Assembly (NCBI RefSeq): GCF_036373705.1
Contig: NC_089856.1
Location: 5,001-69,000 of the forward strand
Direction of reading: 5' to 3'
DNA length: 64,000 nucleotides
From: Amia ocellicauda
Taxonomy: Eukaryota; Chordata; Actinopteri; Amiiformes; Amiidae
The notes beneath the pieces were generated by a model, which worked only from the letters and a program-made list of their open reading frames with translations, ran no database searches and was not told the origin of the DNA. This document shows positions 1 through 9,984 of this stretch, piece after piece. The position numbers and the translations under genes are program-made. Every line of letters begins with the position of its first letter. Position 1 is the first letter of the stretch.

Positions 1-984
1 CCTTTAGCCACACTAGAACCCAACCTATCTACACAGAGACCCAAAACTGCTAGATTCTACAGTAATGTGGTAGTTTCGGATTCACAAGGCATTCACTCGT
101 CCCCTATAGAAGAAACTCCTATCCCTACAAGACTATCATATTCTAGTCCCTTGCTCCCACACAATATACCCAACCAAGACCAACCATAATATCAACCCCA
201 ATAGAAGAAAACCCCAGCCTCCCTAGACTACCATATACTAGCCCCTTACCTCCCCGAACCATAGCCAAACCTAGACAAACCACAATACCAGCCCAGATAC
301 ACCACTCTACAACAAATATGATTCCACTGGACAGCCCCATAATAGACACAAGTAATATTGACGCAGATCAGGATAATACTGATGGAACAGATTCACAATT
401 CGAAAACAATGATAGCCTCAATACAACACCACCTCATGAAAATACACGATATACGGTTCATAGACACCCAAACACAGAGAGAAAACTAACAGATTGGCAT
501 TTAACTACAACAAAACCGATAGTAATCATAGGGGATTCCAATTTGGATACCATAGGGCAACATAATAATTCACATATACAAATCGATAGCTACCCAGGAG
601 CCAAATTTATACATGCTGCCAGTATTCTAGAACGCACAGCCCTCAATAAGGAAGTACAACATCTAATCCTTTCATTTGGAATCAATAACAGGGACCAAAA
701 AGTAAAAGAAACCGCAATTAAGCAATTACAGAAAATGGTTCGAACAGCAGAAATAAAATTTCCTCGGGCACAGATACATATCCCTATGATCAACTTTTCA
801 ACTCATCTGGAGGAACATACACAAAACAACATTAGAGAAATAAACTCATACATAATGAACAATTACAATAATATCACGTCAATAGACCCAACAACATAAT
901 AGAACTCTCTCCGATGACATCCACTGGACTACCCAAACAGCACAAACAATCCTATACCACTGGATAAGGCATTTAAACTTATAA
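1..984 (+). pseudogene. PLE ORF1 (SGNH-hydrolase-like), copy 1, frameshifted
   Basis: Same protein as the 487-aa ORF1 of copy 2, lacking roughly the first 160 residues because the window starts inside it. Two single-base differences break the frame. One A is missing at about 173 (cccaacc where copy 2 has cccaaacc). One A is added at about 897 (cataatag where copy 2 has catatag), giving a premature stop at 897-899. The second change removes the C-terminal D-x-x-H block of the SGNH hydrolase. The GDSN block near 533 and the GINN block near 680 remain. Both lesions are one-base length changes, so a sequencing or assembly error is a real alternative to true decay. Confidence 0.85.
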
Positions 985-3247
985 ATCCTGTGAGCACAAA
1001 CATTTCAGTGAACAGGAACACTACAGAATTAATACAACAGGACACACCTAACATATTGAACTTATCCAGAATATTCAGATTAAATATGGAACAGAGGAAT
1101 TTCTTAAACAAAGGGCTTTCCTTTGTCCCGACCCCCGACCTTATTTTTCTACACAGCTTAAAGCAGACATACAAACATATCATCGTAGATTAAAATTAGC
1201 AGATTTCTTTAAGGATACACAACATTCACCTAGACCTTTTATTCCCAAATCAACTTGGGAACCAAAAAATAATCAAATACATCCACATATAAGACAACTA
1301 ATAACAACAGACCAAAATTACAGCTACAATATACAATACAATCAAGATAACCGCTTGGATAACCTAACACAGGGGGAAAGGAGAGCTTTACAACAATTAC
1401 AAAAAAATAAGAACATTATTATAAAACCAGCGGATAAAGGGGGCAGAATAGTAATTATGGACAAAACACAATATCTAACAGAAGCATATAGACAACTAGA
1501 CAATACAGAATATTATCAACAATTAACAGAACCCATTTACTTACAAAATCAAATATACATACGGGACATATTACAGACCCTTAGACATACACAATACATC
1601 AATAACAAACAGGAACAATATTTAAGAGGGACCAATGCACCCAGACCAAGACAATTTTATCTACTTCCAAAAATTCACAAACACCCTTCCACATGGACCA
1701 TTCCCTATCAAATCCCCACTGGTAGACCCATAGTATCAGATTGTAACAGCGAAACATACCACATTGCGGAATACATTGACCATTTCCTTAACCCCATCTC
1801 GCAAAAACACCCCAGTTATATAAAAGACACCTATGACTTCATCAACAAAATAAAATGCATAATAGTACCACATGATGCCTGGCTCTTCTCCATTGATGTC
1901 ACAAATCTCTACACTAACATAGATACAATAACAGGTTTAAACACAGTCTCAAAATGGTTCAAACTGTATCCAGACATCAACAGACCAGACAACCAAATCC
2001 TACAATTATTACAAATTAGCCTAGAAAGAAATGACTTTGAATTCAATAACAAACACTTTTTACAAATAAAGGGCACAGCTATGGGAAAAAGGTTTGCACC
2101 AGCATATGCTAATATCTATATGGCTGACTGGGAACAGACGATACTAGAACAATGTACACTGCTACCTACCCACTACTACAGATTTTTAGATGACATTTGG
2201 GGAATCTGGCCCCATCCTTTAACAGAATTCAACACTTTTATACAGAAACTCAATCACCATCACCCTCACATTAAAGTAACGAGCACCATTCACAAGACCG
2301 AAATTAATTTTCTGGACACTTGCACTTATAAAGGTCCACAATTTTTGAGCACCAACACTTTAGACACAAAAGTTTTTTTTAAAGAAACCGATACACATAC
2401 ACTACTACATAGACACAGTTTCCATCCAAAGCACACCTTTAAAGGTCTTATCAAATCACAGTTATTAAGATTTCACCGCATCTGCACAGAAGACACAGAA
2501 TTCAAGAAGGCCACCAATACACTATTTACAGCACTCTACAAGAGAGGGTACAGTAGAACCTTCCTCAGGAACATTAAAAAAACATTTTTGCAACCTAAAA
2601 TTAAAGACAATAAAACTATTATACCTCTAATCACTACTTATTCCCAATATACAGTTCAAATCAACAACTCCATTAAACTAAACTTTCAAAAACAACAATC
2701 CAGACACCAGATACTCCCAAATCACAAAATTATATCTGCATATCGGAAAAACAAAAGTCTACATAACCTACTAGTCCATAGTAAATGCCAAAACACCAAC
2801 CGAAAACCCAAGTCTAAACCAACCTACTTTCGTCAGCTGGCCTATATCACCAATACAAGCAATAAAACTACATTCAAGTTACAGTCAGGCATCACACATA
2901 AAACAAAAAATGCAATATACCTCATTCAATGTAAAACTTGCAATTTAAAATACATCGGAGAGACTAAAAACCAGATTAGTACTAGAATAGGTCAACACAT
3001 TTATAATATTAACAAACAAAAGGATAGACACACACATTTAGTGCAACACTTCATAGAACATCACACACAACAAATGACAGTTACAGGTCTAGAAACTAAT
3101 CATAATTGGAATACAATGCAACGACAAATAAGAGAGAGACACTGGATTCACAAACTAAATACAATTTACCCATTAGGACTCAATGAAAGATTTAAAACAA
3201 ACACAAAAAAAATCCCAGTAGTTGCCCTTAGACCTACCCACATTTAA
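978..3247 (+). pseudogene. PLE ORF2 (reverse transcriptase + GIY-YIG), copy 1, one frameshift
   Basis: Encodes the PLE reverse transcriptase with a C-terminal GIY-YIG nuclease. The T run near 1,145-1,150 is one base shorter than in copy 2, shifting the frame in the N-terminal region. From 1,355 to the stop at 3,245-3,247 the frame is open for 630 residues, identical to the copy 2 protein, with the FLDD catalytic pair and the GIY-YIG domain. The ORF1 end carries the same slippery heptamer (972-978) as copy 2. The single homopolymer-length change may be an assembly error, in which case this would be a second intact ORF2. Confidence 0.88.
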
Positions 3248-4515
3248 CTTCCTACACCCCAAAAAATTAAACTTCAATTTCAAGCAATTCATTCAGCTCA
3301 ATCACAACCCCCAATTTTACAAGTCAAAAAAATAAATAATAAGTCGAATCCCAAACTTACTCCTTAACCCTAAATACAAAACTACAACCTACCCTCTACC
3401 CCTTAATGTAGTCCCAAAATTTAATCTAAAATTTAAAAACTTAGCCCCAAAACCCAACCCTAACCTAACCTCAGACCCAACCCCAAAAACCCAACAAGGC
3501 CATCAAACTTAATCTCCAACCCAAATTTTAGACCCAATCCCTAAACTTTATCACCTAATTCAATCTCACAATTTAATTAGGCCCTCAAACTTAACCCCGA
3601 AATTTTACTCCTAAAACTCAACCCAAAAATACAATTAGACTAATTAAACTCAACACCTAACCTTAACTTAAGACTCAAACCCCAAACTTAACCCTTAAAC
3701 TCAACCCTAAAATACAATTACCCCACAATTTAACTAGGCACTCAAACCTACCCCTAAACCCAATCCCTAAACCTAACCCTTAAACTCAACCCCCAACCCC
3801 AACCCCAACCCTAACCCCAACCCTAACCCCAACCCTAAATTTAACCCCTAAATTTAACTTCAAATATGAATAACCCATAATTTAATTAGGCCTTCAAGCT
3901 TAAACCTACCCCTGAACCTAAACCCTAAACCTATCCCTTAAACTTAACCCTTAAACTCAACCCTAAAATAACCCCAACCCTAACCCTATCCCTTAAACTT
4001 AACCCTTAAACTCAACCCTAAAATAACCCCAACCCTAACCCTAAAATATAATTAGCCCACAATTTAACTAGGCACTCAAACCAACCTCTAAACCCAATCC
4101 CTAAACCTAACCATTATTCAAATGTAACCCTCAATCCTATCCCCAATAATCAATTTCACAACTTATCCTTAAATTTATTCCCCATAACTTATTCCCCCCC
4201 AAAACAAAACCCAGACTCCCTTAAAAACCTAGGTAATAGACTTCCAGACTCCATAATTAAATTTTAATCCCAATTCCAAACATTCCCCTTACTTTTAAGA
4301 CGTATTCTTGTACATACAAACTTCACATCATTCAATTACACCACATCTCATCCCACTGAATTACCTTAACAAAACAGACTATAGAACGAATACTTTCGGA
4401 TGCATCTTTTAAGGACACAACAATAGCCTCAACACCTGTGAGTGCCAGTGCACTTGAGGATGTCAGAGGAACCAAAGGTTTGATTCACCTGACAACCTCA
4501 ATAACCTATTTTTTT
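3248..4515 (+). other. PLE copy 1 3' UTR made of degenerate telomere-like repeats
   Basis: There is no coding potential. The stretch is C- and A-rich on this strand and dominated by variants of CCCTAA, CCCCAA, CCTTAAA and CTCAACCCTAAA. It ends in a non-telomeric block of about 140 bp (4,378-4,515) that finishes in a T run followed by AACCCTAA. The part 3,826-4,515 is repeated after the telomeric run as the left pseudo-LTR of copy 2. Confidence 0.8.
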
Positions 4516-4720
4516 AACCCTAACCCTAACCCTAACCCTAACCCTAACCCTAACCCTAACCCTAACCCTAACCCTAACCCTAACCCTCACCCTAACCCTA
4601 ACCCTAACCCTAACCCTCACCCTAACCCTAACCCTCACCCTCACCCTAACCCTCACCCTAACCCTCACCCTAACCCTAACCCCTAACCCTAACACTAACC
4701 CTAACCCTAACCCCAACCCT
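4516..4720 (+). repeat. (CCCTAA)n telomeric repeat between PLE copies 1 and 2
   Basis: About 200 bp of vertebrate telomeric repeat in C-strand orientation, with scattered CCCTCA variants in the second half and CCCCAA variants at the right edge. It follows the T run that ends copy 1 and precedes the pseudo-LTR of copy 2. Open frames here on both strands are repeat artefacts (alternating N-P or R-V). Confidence 0.95.
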
Positions 4721-5410
4721 AACCCCAACCCTAAATTTAACCCCTAAATTTAACCTCAAATATGAATAACCCATAATTTAATTAGGCCTTCAAGCTTAAA
4801 CCTACCCCTGAACCTAAACCCTAAACCTATCCCTTAAACTTAACCCTTAAACTCAACCCTAAAATAACCCCAACCCTAACCCTAGCCCTTAAACTCAACC
4901 CTAAAACTCAACCCTAAAATAACCCCAACCCTAACCCTAAAATATAATTAGCCCACAATTTAACTAGGCACTCAAACCAACCTCTAAACCCAATCCCTAA
5001 ACCTAACCATTATTCAAATGTAACCCTCAATCCTATCCCCAATAATCAATTTCACAACTTATCCTTAAATTAATTCCCCATAACTTATTCCCCCCCAAAA
5101 CAAAACCCAGACTCCCTTAAAAACCTAGGTAATAGACTTCCAGACTCCATAATTAAATTTTAATCCCAATTCCAAACATTCCCCTTACTTTTAAGACGTA
5201 TTCTTTTACATACAAACTTCACATCATTCAATTACACCACATCTCATCCCACTGAATTACCTTAACAAAACAGACTATAGAACGAATACTTTCGGATGCA
5301 TCCTTTAAGGACACAACAATAGCCTCAACACCTGTGAGTGCCAGTGCACTTGAGGATGTCAGAGGAACCAAAGGTTTGATTCACCTGACAACCTCAATAA
5401 CCTATTTTTT
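4721..5410 (+). repeat. Left pseudo-LTR of PLE copy 2
   Basis: Matches 3,826-4,515 at the 3' end of copy 1 and about 10,550-11,252 at the 3' end of copy 2, with small differences. It contains decayed telomere-like repeats and then the conserved end block (from about 5,275) that terminates in a T run. After the T run the sequence changes from AACCCTAA (true 3' end) to AAACCTAACCAGCC, the start of the element leader. Confidence 0.75.
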
Positions 5411-5580
5411 TAAACCTAACCAGCCAGTGCCACCAGGTTAGGCTACATGATAAGTCAACAAAATTCAAGAAATGTACAAATGATTGATACAGAAGAATTA
5501 TACAGTTTGTTTCCTTTTGCAGATTATATTAAGATCAGGAGGTCAATTACACCTTTAAAAAGGGAATAAAAAAGACCAAA

Positions 5581-5626
5581 GCACTATGGGTACTTCATTT
5601 ATTCAAAGGAGCCAATCCCATAGTGC
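5581..5626 (+). ncRNA. 10-bp perfect inverted repeat (RNA hairpin) in PLE leader
   Basis: GCACTATGGG (5,581-5,590) is perfectly complementary to CCCATAGTGC (5,617-5,626), separated by 26 nt. In copy 3 the left arm (11,623-11,632) reads GCACAATGGG and the right arm (11,659-11,668) is unchanged, leaving one mismatch. It lies about 77 nt upstream of the hammerhead-like motif. Its role is unknown. Confidence 0.6.
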
Positions 5627-5702
5627 ATTATGAAGACCTAAAACCGCAGGATAATAACTGCAAATCACCAATATACTCACCTTCTATTACGGGAATTATA
5701 TA

Positions 5703-5740
5703 GCACTTGAAAAAGCCTAACAATTGGCGAAACGTCGTGC
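5703..5740 (+). ncRNA. Hammerhead-ribozyme-like motif, PLE copy 2
   Basis: Read in order: GCAC (5,703-5,706, stem I), TTGAAAA (5,707-5,713, in the place of the CUGANGA box), an extra A and GCC (5,714-5,717), loop, GGC (5,726-5,728, stem II), GAAA (5,729-5,732), CGTC (5,733-5,736) and GTGC (5,737-5,740, closing stem I). Stem III is only A-C/G-U with no loop. That matches the minimal hammerheads reported in PLEs, which need dimer formation. Relative to the consensus core, C3 is U and G8 is A, which would keep a Watson-Crick 3-8 pair. The predicted cleavage site is after C5736. Activity is uncertain because of the two core changes and the extra A at the base of stem II. Confidence 0.6.
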
Positions 5741-6256
5741 AAATTCACCAAAAGATCAGGAGGAGAAGATCAACTTCAACCAACCCGGGTTGGAGAACAG
5801 TGGCTGGAGCGCTACGGCCACCAACACATTCATACTGTTATTTTCTGCAAACTCGGATACAGAACGGACAACACACCGGATACTAGGACTTGGAAGACTT
5901 TCAACGGAATTACAAGGGTAGGAATTGGACTTATTTACTCTTGCTTTTAAACCCAAAACCGGAAAAAAGTCATCCTACCTATGTACGATATATTGATGCA
6001 TTTTGTATGACTTTTCTTTTATCTGTATTACTCCTGTATATTTTTGTTTTAAAAGACTGTTTTATGCTCTGTTTGTAGGATATTTTAAGCACATCATACT
6101 GAGGTTTCTTAAAGAACAACAATAGCAGAGCCTTTGTTTTTACTAGCTGGAGCAATTTGTTAATGCTAACTACAACATTATTTTTTCCTTTTTTTTAAAA
6201 ACCATTAATAAATAAATTGTCATACTATATAGTATTGTATCCGATCTACAAACACT

Positions 6257-7720
6257 ATGGACAGAACACAAATGGTTAAACATTTCTACAAAATTATACA
6301 GATTAGTCATCACCTAACAATAACAAATAGTGCTATTTATCAAGACAAATTACCAATAGCCTTCCAAAGACAAACTAAAATACTAGGACAGTACATCAAA
6401 CCTGCTATCCCTACATTTGATACTTTAGAACTACTGACAGCTAACGCAATTAATTGGATGCACACAAATTTACAGATATTGCAAGTACATTATGAAAATG
6501 CATTAAACACATTACTAGAAGACATTCTACAATACAAAGGAACGAACTGGAAAGATAAACTGGACCAAGCTATGACATGGGCAAAACGAAATTATGGAAA
6601 TAGATTAAAGCCAGAAATTCTACATAAAACCAAGCACCGAATTGAAATCCTCCTAACTAATCAAACACAAATCGCATCAACAAACGGATTAATAGACACA
6701 CAGAATGTTAATTCACAACTAAGTAATCAGTTTGCTCCTTTAGCCACACTAGAACCCAACCTATCTACACAGAGACCCAAAACTGCTAGATTCTACAGTA
6801 ATGTGGTAGTTTCGGATTCACAAGGCATTCACTCGTCCCCTATAGAAGAAACTCCTATCCCTACAAGACTATCATATTCTAGTCCCTTGCTCCCACACAA
6901 TATACCCAAACCAAGACCAACCATAATATCAACCCCAATAGAAGAAAACCCCAGCCTCCCTAGACTACCATATACTAGCCCCTTACCTCCCCGAACCATA
7001 GCCAAACCTAGACAAACCACAATACCAGCCCAGATACACCACTCTACAACAAATATGATTCCACTGGACAGCCCCATAATAGACACAAGTAATATTGACG
7101 CAGATCAGGATAATACTGATGGAACAGATTCACAATTCGAAAACAATGATAGCCTCAATACAACACCACCTCATGAAAATACACGATATACGGTTCATAG
7201 ACACCCAAACACAGAGAGAAAACTAACAGATTGGCATTTAACTACAACAAAACCGATAGTAATCATAGGGGATTCCAATTTGGATACCATAGGGCAACAT
7301 AATAATTCACATATACAAATCGATAGCTACCCAGGAGCCAAATTTATACATGCTGCCAGTATTCTAGAACGCACAGCCCTCAATAAGGAAGTACAACATC
7401 TAATCCTTTCATTTGGAATCAATAACAGGGACCAAAAAGTAAAAGAAACCGCAATTAAGCAATTACAGAAAATGGTTCGAACAGCAGAAATAAAATTTCC
7501 TCGGGCACAGATACATATCCCTATGATCAACTTTTCAACTCATCTGGAGGAACATACACAAAACAACATTAGAGAAATAAACTCATACATAATGAACAAT
7601 TACAATAATATCACGTCAATAGACCCAACAACATATAGAACTCTCTCCGATGACATCCACTGGACTACCCAAACAGCACAAACAATCCTATACCACTGGA
7701 TAAGGCATTTAAACTTATAA
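6257..7720 (+). CDS. PLE ORF1: 487-aa SGNH/GDSL-hydrolase-like protein
   Basis: Starts at an ATG 516 nt after the hammerhead-like motif. Residues 1-150 are predicted largely helical with no recognised domain. Residues 150-320 are low-complexity, rich in Pro, Ser and Thr, with two similar segments around IEE-P-L-P-Y-S-P. Residues 330-487 form an SGNH hydrolase-like domain. The nucleophile block is GDSN with Ser340, followed by a Gly block (YPGA), GINN at 387-390, and D465-x-x-H468 in a DDIH context, so all four signature blocks are present. ORF1 esterase domains are known in CR1-type LINEs, and GDSL ORFs occur in rotifer telomeric PLE composites; the substrate here is unknown. The gene ends just past a -1 frameshift site that leads into ORF2. 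Copies 1 and 3 have lost the D-x-x-H block. Confidence 0.85.
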   Translation: MDRTQMVKHFYKIIQISHHLTITNSAIYQDKLPIAFQRQTKILGQYIKPAIPTFDTLELLTANAINWMHTNLQILQVHYENALNTLLEDILQYKGTNWKDKLDQAMTWAKRNYGNRLKPEILHKTKHRIEILLTNQTQIASTNGLIDTQNVNSQLSNQFAPLATLEPNLSTQRPKTARFYSNVVVSDSQGIHSSPIEETPIPTRLSYSSPLLPHNIPKPRPTIISTPIEENPSLPRLPYTSPLPPRTIAKPRQTTIPAQIHHSTTNMIPLDSPIIDTSNIDADQDNTDGTDSQFENNDSLNTTPPHENTRYTVHRHPNTERKLTDWHLTTTKPIVIIGDSNLDTIGQHNNSHIQIDSYPGAKFIHAASILERTALNKEVQHLILSFGINNRDQKVKETAIKQLQKMVRTAEIKFPRAQIHIPMINFSTHLEEHTQNNIREINSYIMNNYNNITSIDPTTYRTLSDDIHWTTQTAQTILYHWIRHLNL

Positions 7721-7752
7721 ATCCTGTGAGCACAAACATTTCAGTGAACAGG
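7708..7752 (+). promoter_or_regulatory. Putative -1 ribosomal frameshift signal joining ORF1 to ORF2
   Basis: In the ORF1 frame the sequence is T TTA AAC (7,708-7,714), the canonical X XXY YYZ heptamer, followed by TTA and the stop TAA at 7,718-7,720. A -1 slip places the ribosome in the frame of ORF2, which is open from 7,654 onward. After an 8-nt spacer, CCTGT (7,723-7,727) pairs with ACAGG (7,748-7,752), and CAC (7,731-7,733) with GTG (7,744-7,746), giving a stem-loop at the usual distance. The first AUG in the ORF2 frame is about 33 residues in, so frameshifting explains ORF2 expression better than its own start. The same heptamer is at 972-978 and 13,749-13,755. Confidence 0.75.
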
Positions 7753-9984
7753 AACACTACAGAATTAATACAACAGGACACACCTAACATATTGAACTTA
7801 TCCAGAATATTCAGATTAAATATGGAACAGAGGAATTTCTTAAACAAAGGGCTTTCCTTTGTCCCGACCCCCGACCTTATTTTTTCTACACAGCTTAAAG
7901 CAGACATACAAACATATCATCGTAGATTAAAATTAGCAGATTTCTTTAAGGATACACAACATTCACCTAGACCTTTTATTCCCAAATCAACTTGGGAACC
8001 AAAAAATAATCAAATACATCCACATATAAGACAACTAATAACAACAGACCAAAATTACAGCTACAATATACAATACAATCAAGATAACCGCTTGGATAAC
8101 CTAACACAGGGGGAAAGGAGAGCTTTACAACAATTACAAAAAAATAAGAACATTATTATAAAACCAGCGGATAAAGGGGGCAGAATAGTAATTATGGACA
8201 AAACACAATATCTAACAGAAGCATATAGACAACTAGACAATACAGAATATTATCAACAATTAACAGAACCCATTTACTTACAAAATCAAATATACATACG
8301 GGACATATTACAGACCCTTAGACATACACAATACATCAATAACAAACAGGAACAATATTTAAGAGGGACCAATGCACCCAGACCAAGACAATTTTATCTA
8401 CTTCCAAAAATTCACAAACACCCTTCCACATGGACCATTCCCTATCAAATCCCCACTGGTAGACCCATAGTATCAGATTGTAACAGCGAAACATACCACA
8501 TTGCGGAATACATTGACCATTTCCTTAACCCCATCTCGCAAAAACACCCCAGTTATATAAAAGACACCTATGACTTCATCAACAAAATAAAATGCATAAT
8601 AGTACCACATGATGCCTGGCTCTTCTCCATTGATGTCACAAATCTCTACACTAACATAGATACAATAACAGGTTTAAACACAGTCTCAAAATGGTTCAAA
8701 CTGTATCCAGACATCAACAGACCAGACAACCAAATCCTACAATTATTACAAATTAGCCTAGAAAGAAATGACTTTGAATTCAATAACAAACACTTTTTAC
8801 AAATAAAGGGCACAGCTATGGGAAAAAGGTTTGCACCAGCATATGCTAATATCTATATGGCTGACTGGGAACAGACGATACTAGAACAATGTACACTGCT
8901 ACCTACCCACTACTACAGATTTTTAGATGACATTTGGGGAATCTGGCCCCATCCTTTAACAGAATTCAACACTTTTATACAGAAACTCAATCACCATCAC
9001 CCTCACATTAAAGTAACGAGCACCATTCACAAGACCGAAATTAATTTTCTGGACACTTGCACTTATAAAGGTCCACAATTTTTGAGCACCAACACTTTAG
9101 ACACAAAAGTTTTTTTTAAAGAAACCGATACACATACACTACTACATAGACACAGTTTCCATCCAAAGCACACCTTTAAAGGTCTTATCAAATCACAGTT
9201 ATTAAGATTTCACCGCATCTGCACAGAAGACACAGAATTCAAGAAGGCCACCAATACACTATTTACAGCACTCTACAAGAGAGGGTACAGTAGAACCTTC
9301 CTCAGGAACATTAAAAAAACATTTTTGCAACCTAAAATTAAAGACAATAAAACTATTATACCTCTAATCACTACTTATTCCCAATATACAGTTCAAATCA
9401 ACAACTCCATTAAACTAAACTTTCAAAAACAACAATCCAGACACCAGATACTCCCAAATCACAAAATTATATCTGCATATCGGAAAAACAAAAGTCTACA
9501 TAACCTACTAGTCCATAGTAAATGCCAAAACACCAACCGAAAACCCAAGTCTAAACCAACCTACTTTCGTCAGCTGGCCTATATCACCAATACAAGCAAT
9601 AAAACTACATTCAAGTTACAGTCAGGCATCACACATAAAACAAAAAATGCAATATACCTCATTCAATGTAAAACTTGCAATTTAAAATACATCGGAGAGA
9701 CTAAAAACCAGATTAGTACTAGAATAGGTCAACACATTTATAATATTAACAAACAAAAGGATAGACACACACATTTAGTGCAACACTTCATAGAACATCA
9801 CACACAACAAATGACAGTTACAGGTCTAGAAACTAATCATAATTGGAATACAATGCAACGACAAATAAGAGAGAGACACTGGATTCACAAACTAAATACA
9901 ATTTACCCATTAGGACTCAATGAAAGATTTAAAACAAACACAAAAAAAATCCCAGTAGTTGCCCTTAGACCTACCCACATTTAA
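7714..9984 (+). CDS. PLE ORF2: reverse transcriptase with GIY-YIG endonuclease
   Basis: Probably made as a -1 fusion with ORF1. The open frame has GTG at 7,726 and no early ATG; residues below count from 7,726. N-terminal K-P-A-D-K-G-G (about 145-152) and LLPKIHK then GRPIVS (about 225-250) are PLE reverse transcriptase blocks. Motif A is SIDVTNLYTNI with Asp303. Motif B is the KGTAMGK block at about 360. Motif C is YYRFLDD with Asp401/Asp402. The C-terminal GIY-YIG nuclease has IYL at 643-645, Y-I-G at 655-657, then Arg666, His670 and Glu690. PLEs use this nuclease for target nicking. Telomere-bound PLE groups such as Athena and Coprina lack it, so its presence in a telomeric array is notable. 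No frame breaks are present. Confidence 0.93.
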   Translation, partial: LINPVSTNISVNRNTTELIQQDTPNILNLSRIFRLNMEQRNFLNKGLSFVPTPDLIFSTQLKADIQTYHRRLKLADFFKDTQHSPRPFIPKSTWEPKNNQIHPHIRQLITTDQNYSYNIQYNQDNRLDNLTQGERRALQQLQKNKNIIIKPADKGGRIVIMDKTQYLTEAYRQLDNTEYYQQLTEPIYLQNQIYIRDILQTLRHTQYINNKQEQYLRGTNAPRPRQFYLLPKIHKHPSTWTIPYQIPTGRPIVSDCNSETYHIAEYIDHFLNPISQKHPSYIKDTYDFINKIKCIIVPHDAWLFSIDVTNLYTNIDTITGLNTVSKWFKLYPDINRPDNQILQLLQISLERNDFEFNNKHFLQIKGTAMGKRFAPAYANIYMADWEQTILEQCTLLPTHYYRFLDDIWGIWPHPLTEFNTFIQKLNHHHPHIKVTSTIHKTEINFLDTCTYKGPQFLSTNTLDTKVFFKETDTHTLLHRHSFHPKHTFKGLIKSQLLRFHRICTEDTEFKKATNTLFTALYKRGYSRTFLRNIKKTFLQPKIKDNKTIIPLITTYSQYTVQINNSIKLNFQKQQSRHQILPNHKIISAYRKNKSLHNLLVHSKCQNTNRKPKSKPTYFRQLAYITNTSNKTTFKLQSGITHKTKNAIYLIQCKTCNLKYIGETKNQISTRIGQHIYNINKQKDRHTHLVQHFIEHHTQQMTVTGLETNHNWNTMQRQIRERHWIHKLNTIYPLGLNERFKTNTKKIPVVALRPTHI

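Larger units (their letters stand above)
1..4515 (+). mobile_element. Penelope-like retroelement copy 1 (5' part outside window)
   Basis: This copy begins inside ORF1; position 1 corresponds to 6,736 of copy 2 (offset 6,735). It holds the end of ORF1, a nearly complete ORF2 and the 3' UTR, and runs into a pure telomeric repeat at 4,516. The last 630 residues of its ORF2 are identical to those of copy 2, so it is a very recent duplicate or insertion. It differs from copy 2 by a few single-base indels, three of which break the reading frames. PLE assignment rests on the ORF2 reverse transcriptase and GIY-YIG motifs. Confidence 0.9.
5411..6256 (+). other. PLE copy 2 leader (5' UTR)
   Basis: An 846-bp stretch before ORF1 with only short open frames that I do not believe. 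It is repeated in copy 3 (11,453-12,297) with a handful of substitutions. It carries a 10-bp inverted repeat at 5,581-5,626 and a hammerhead-like motif at 5,703-5,740. No TATA box or other promoter could be assigned with confidence. Confidence 0.7.

Noticed and set aside
4438-4728. Open frames of repeated Asn-Pro or Arg-Val over the telomeric run
   Set aside because: A six-base repeat with no stop gives open frames on both strands. There is no gene context.
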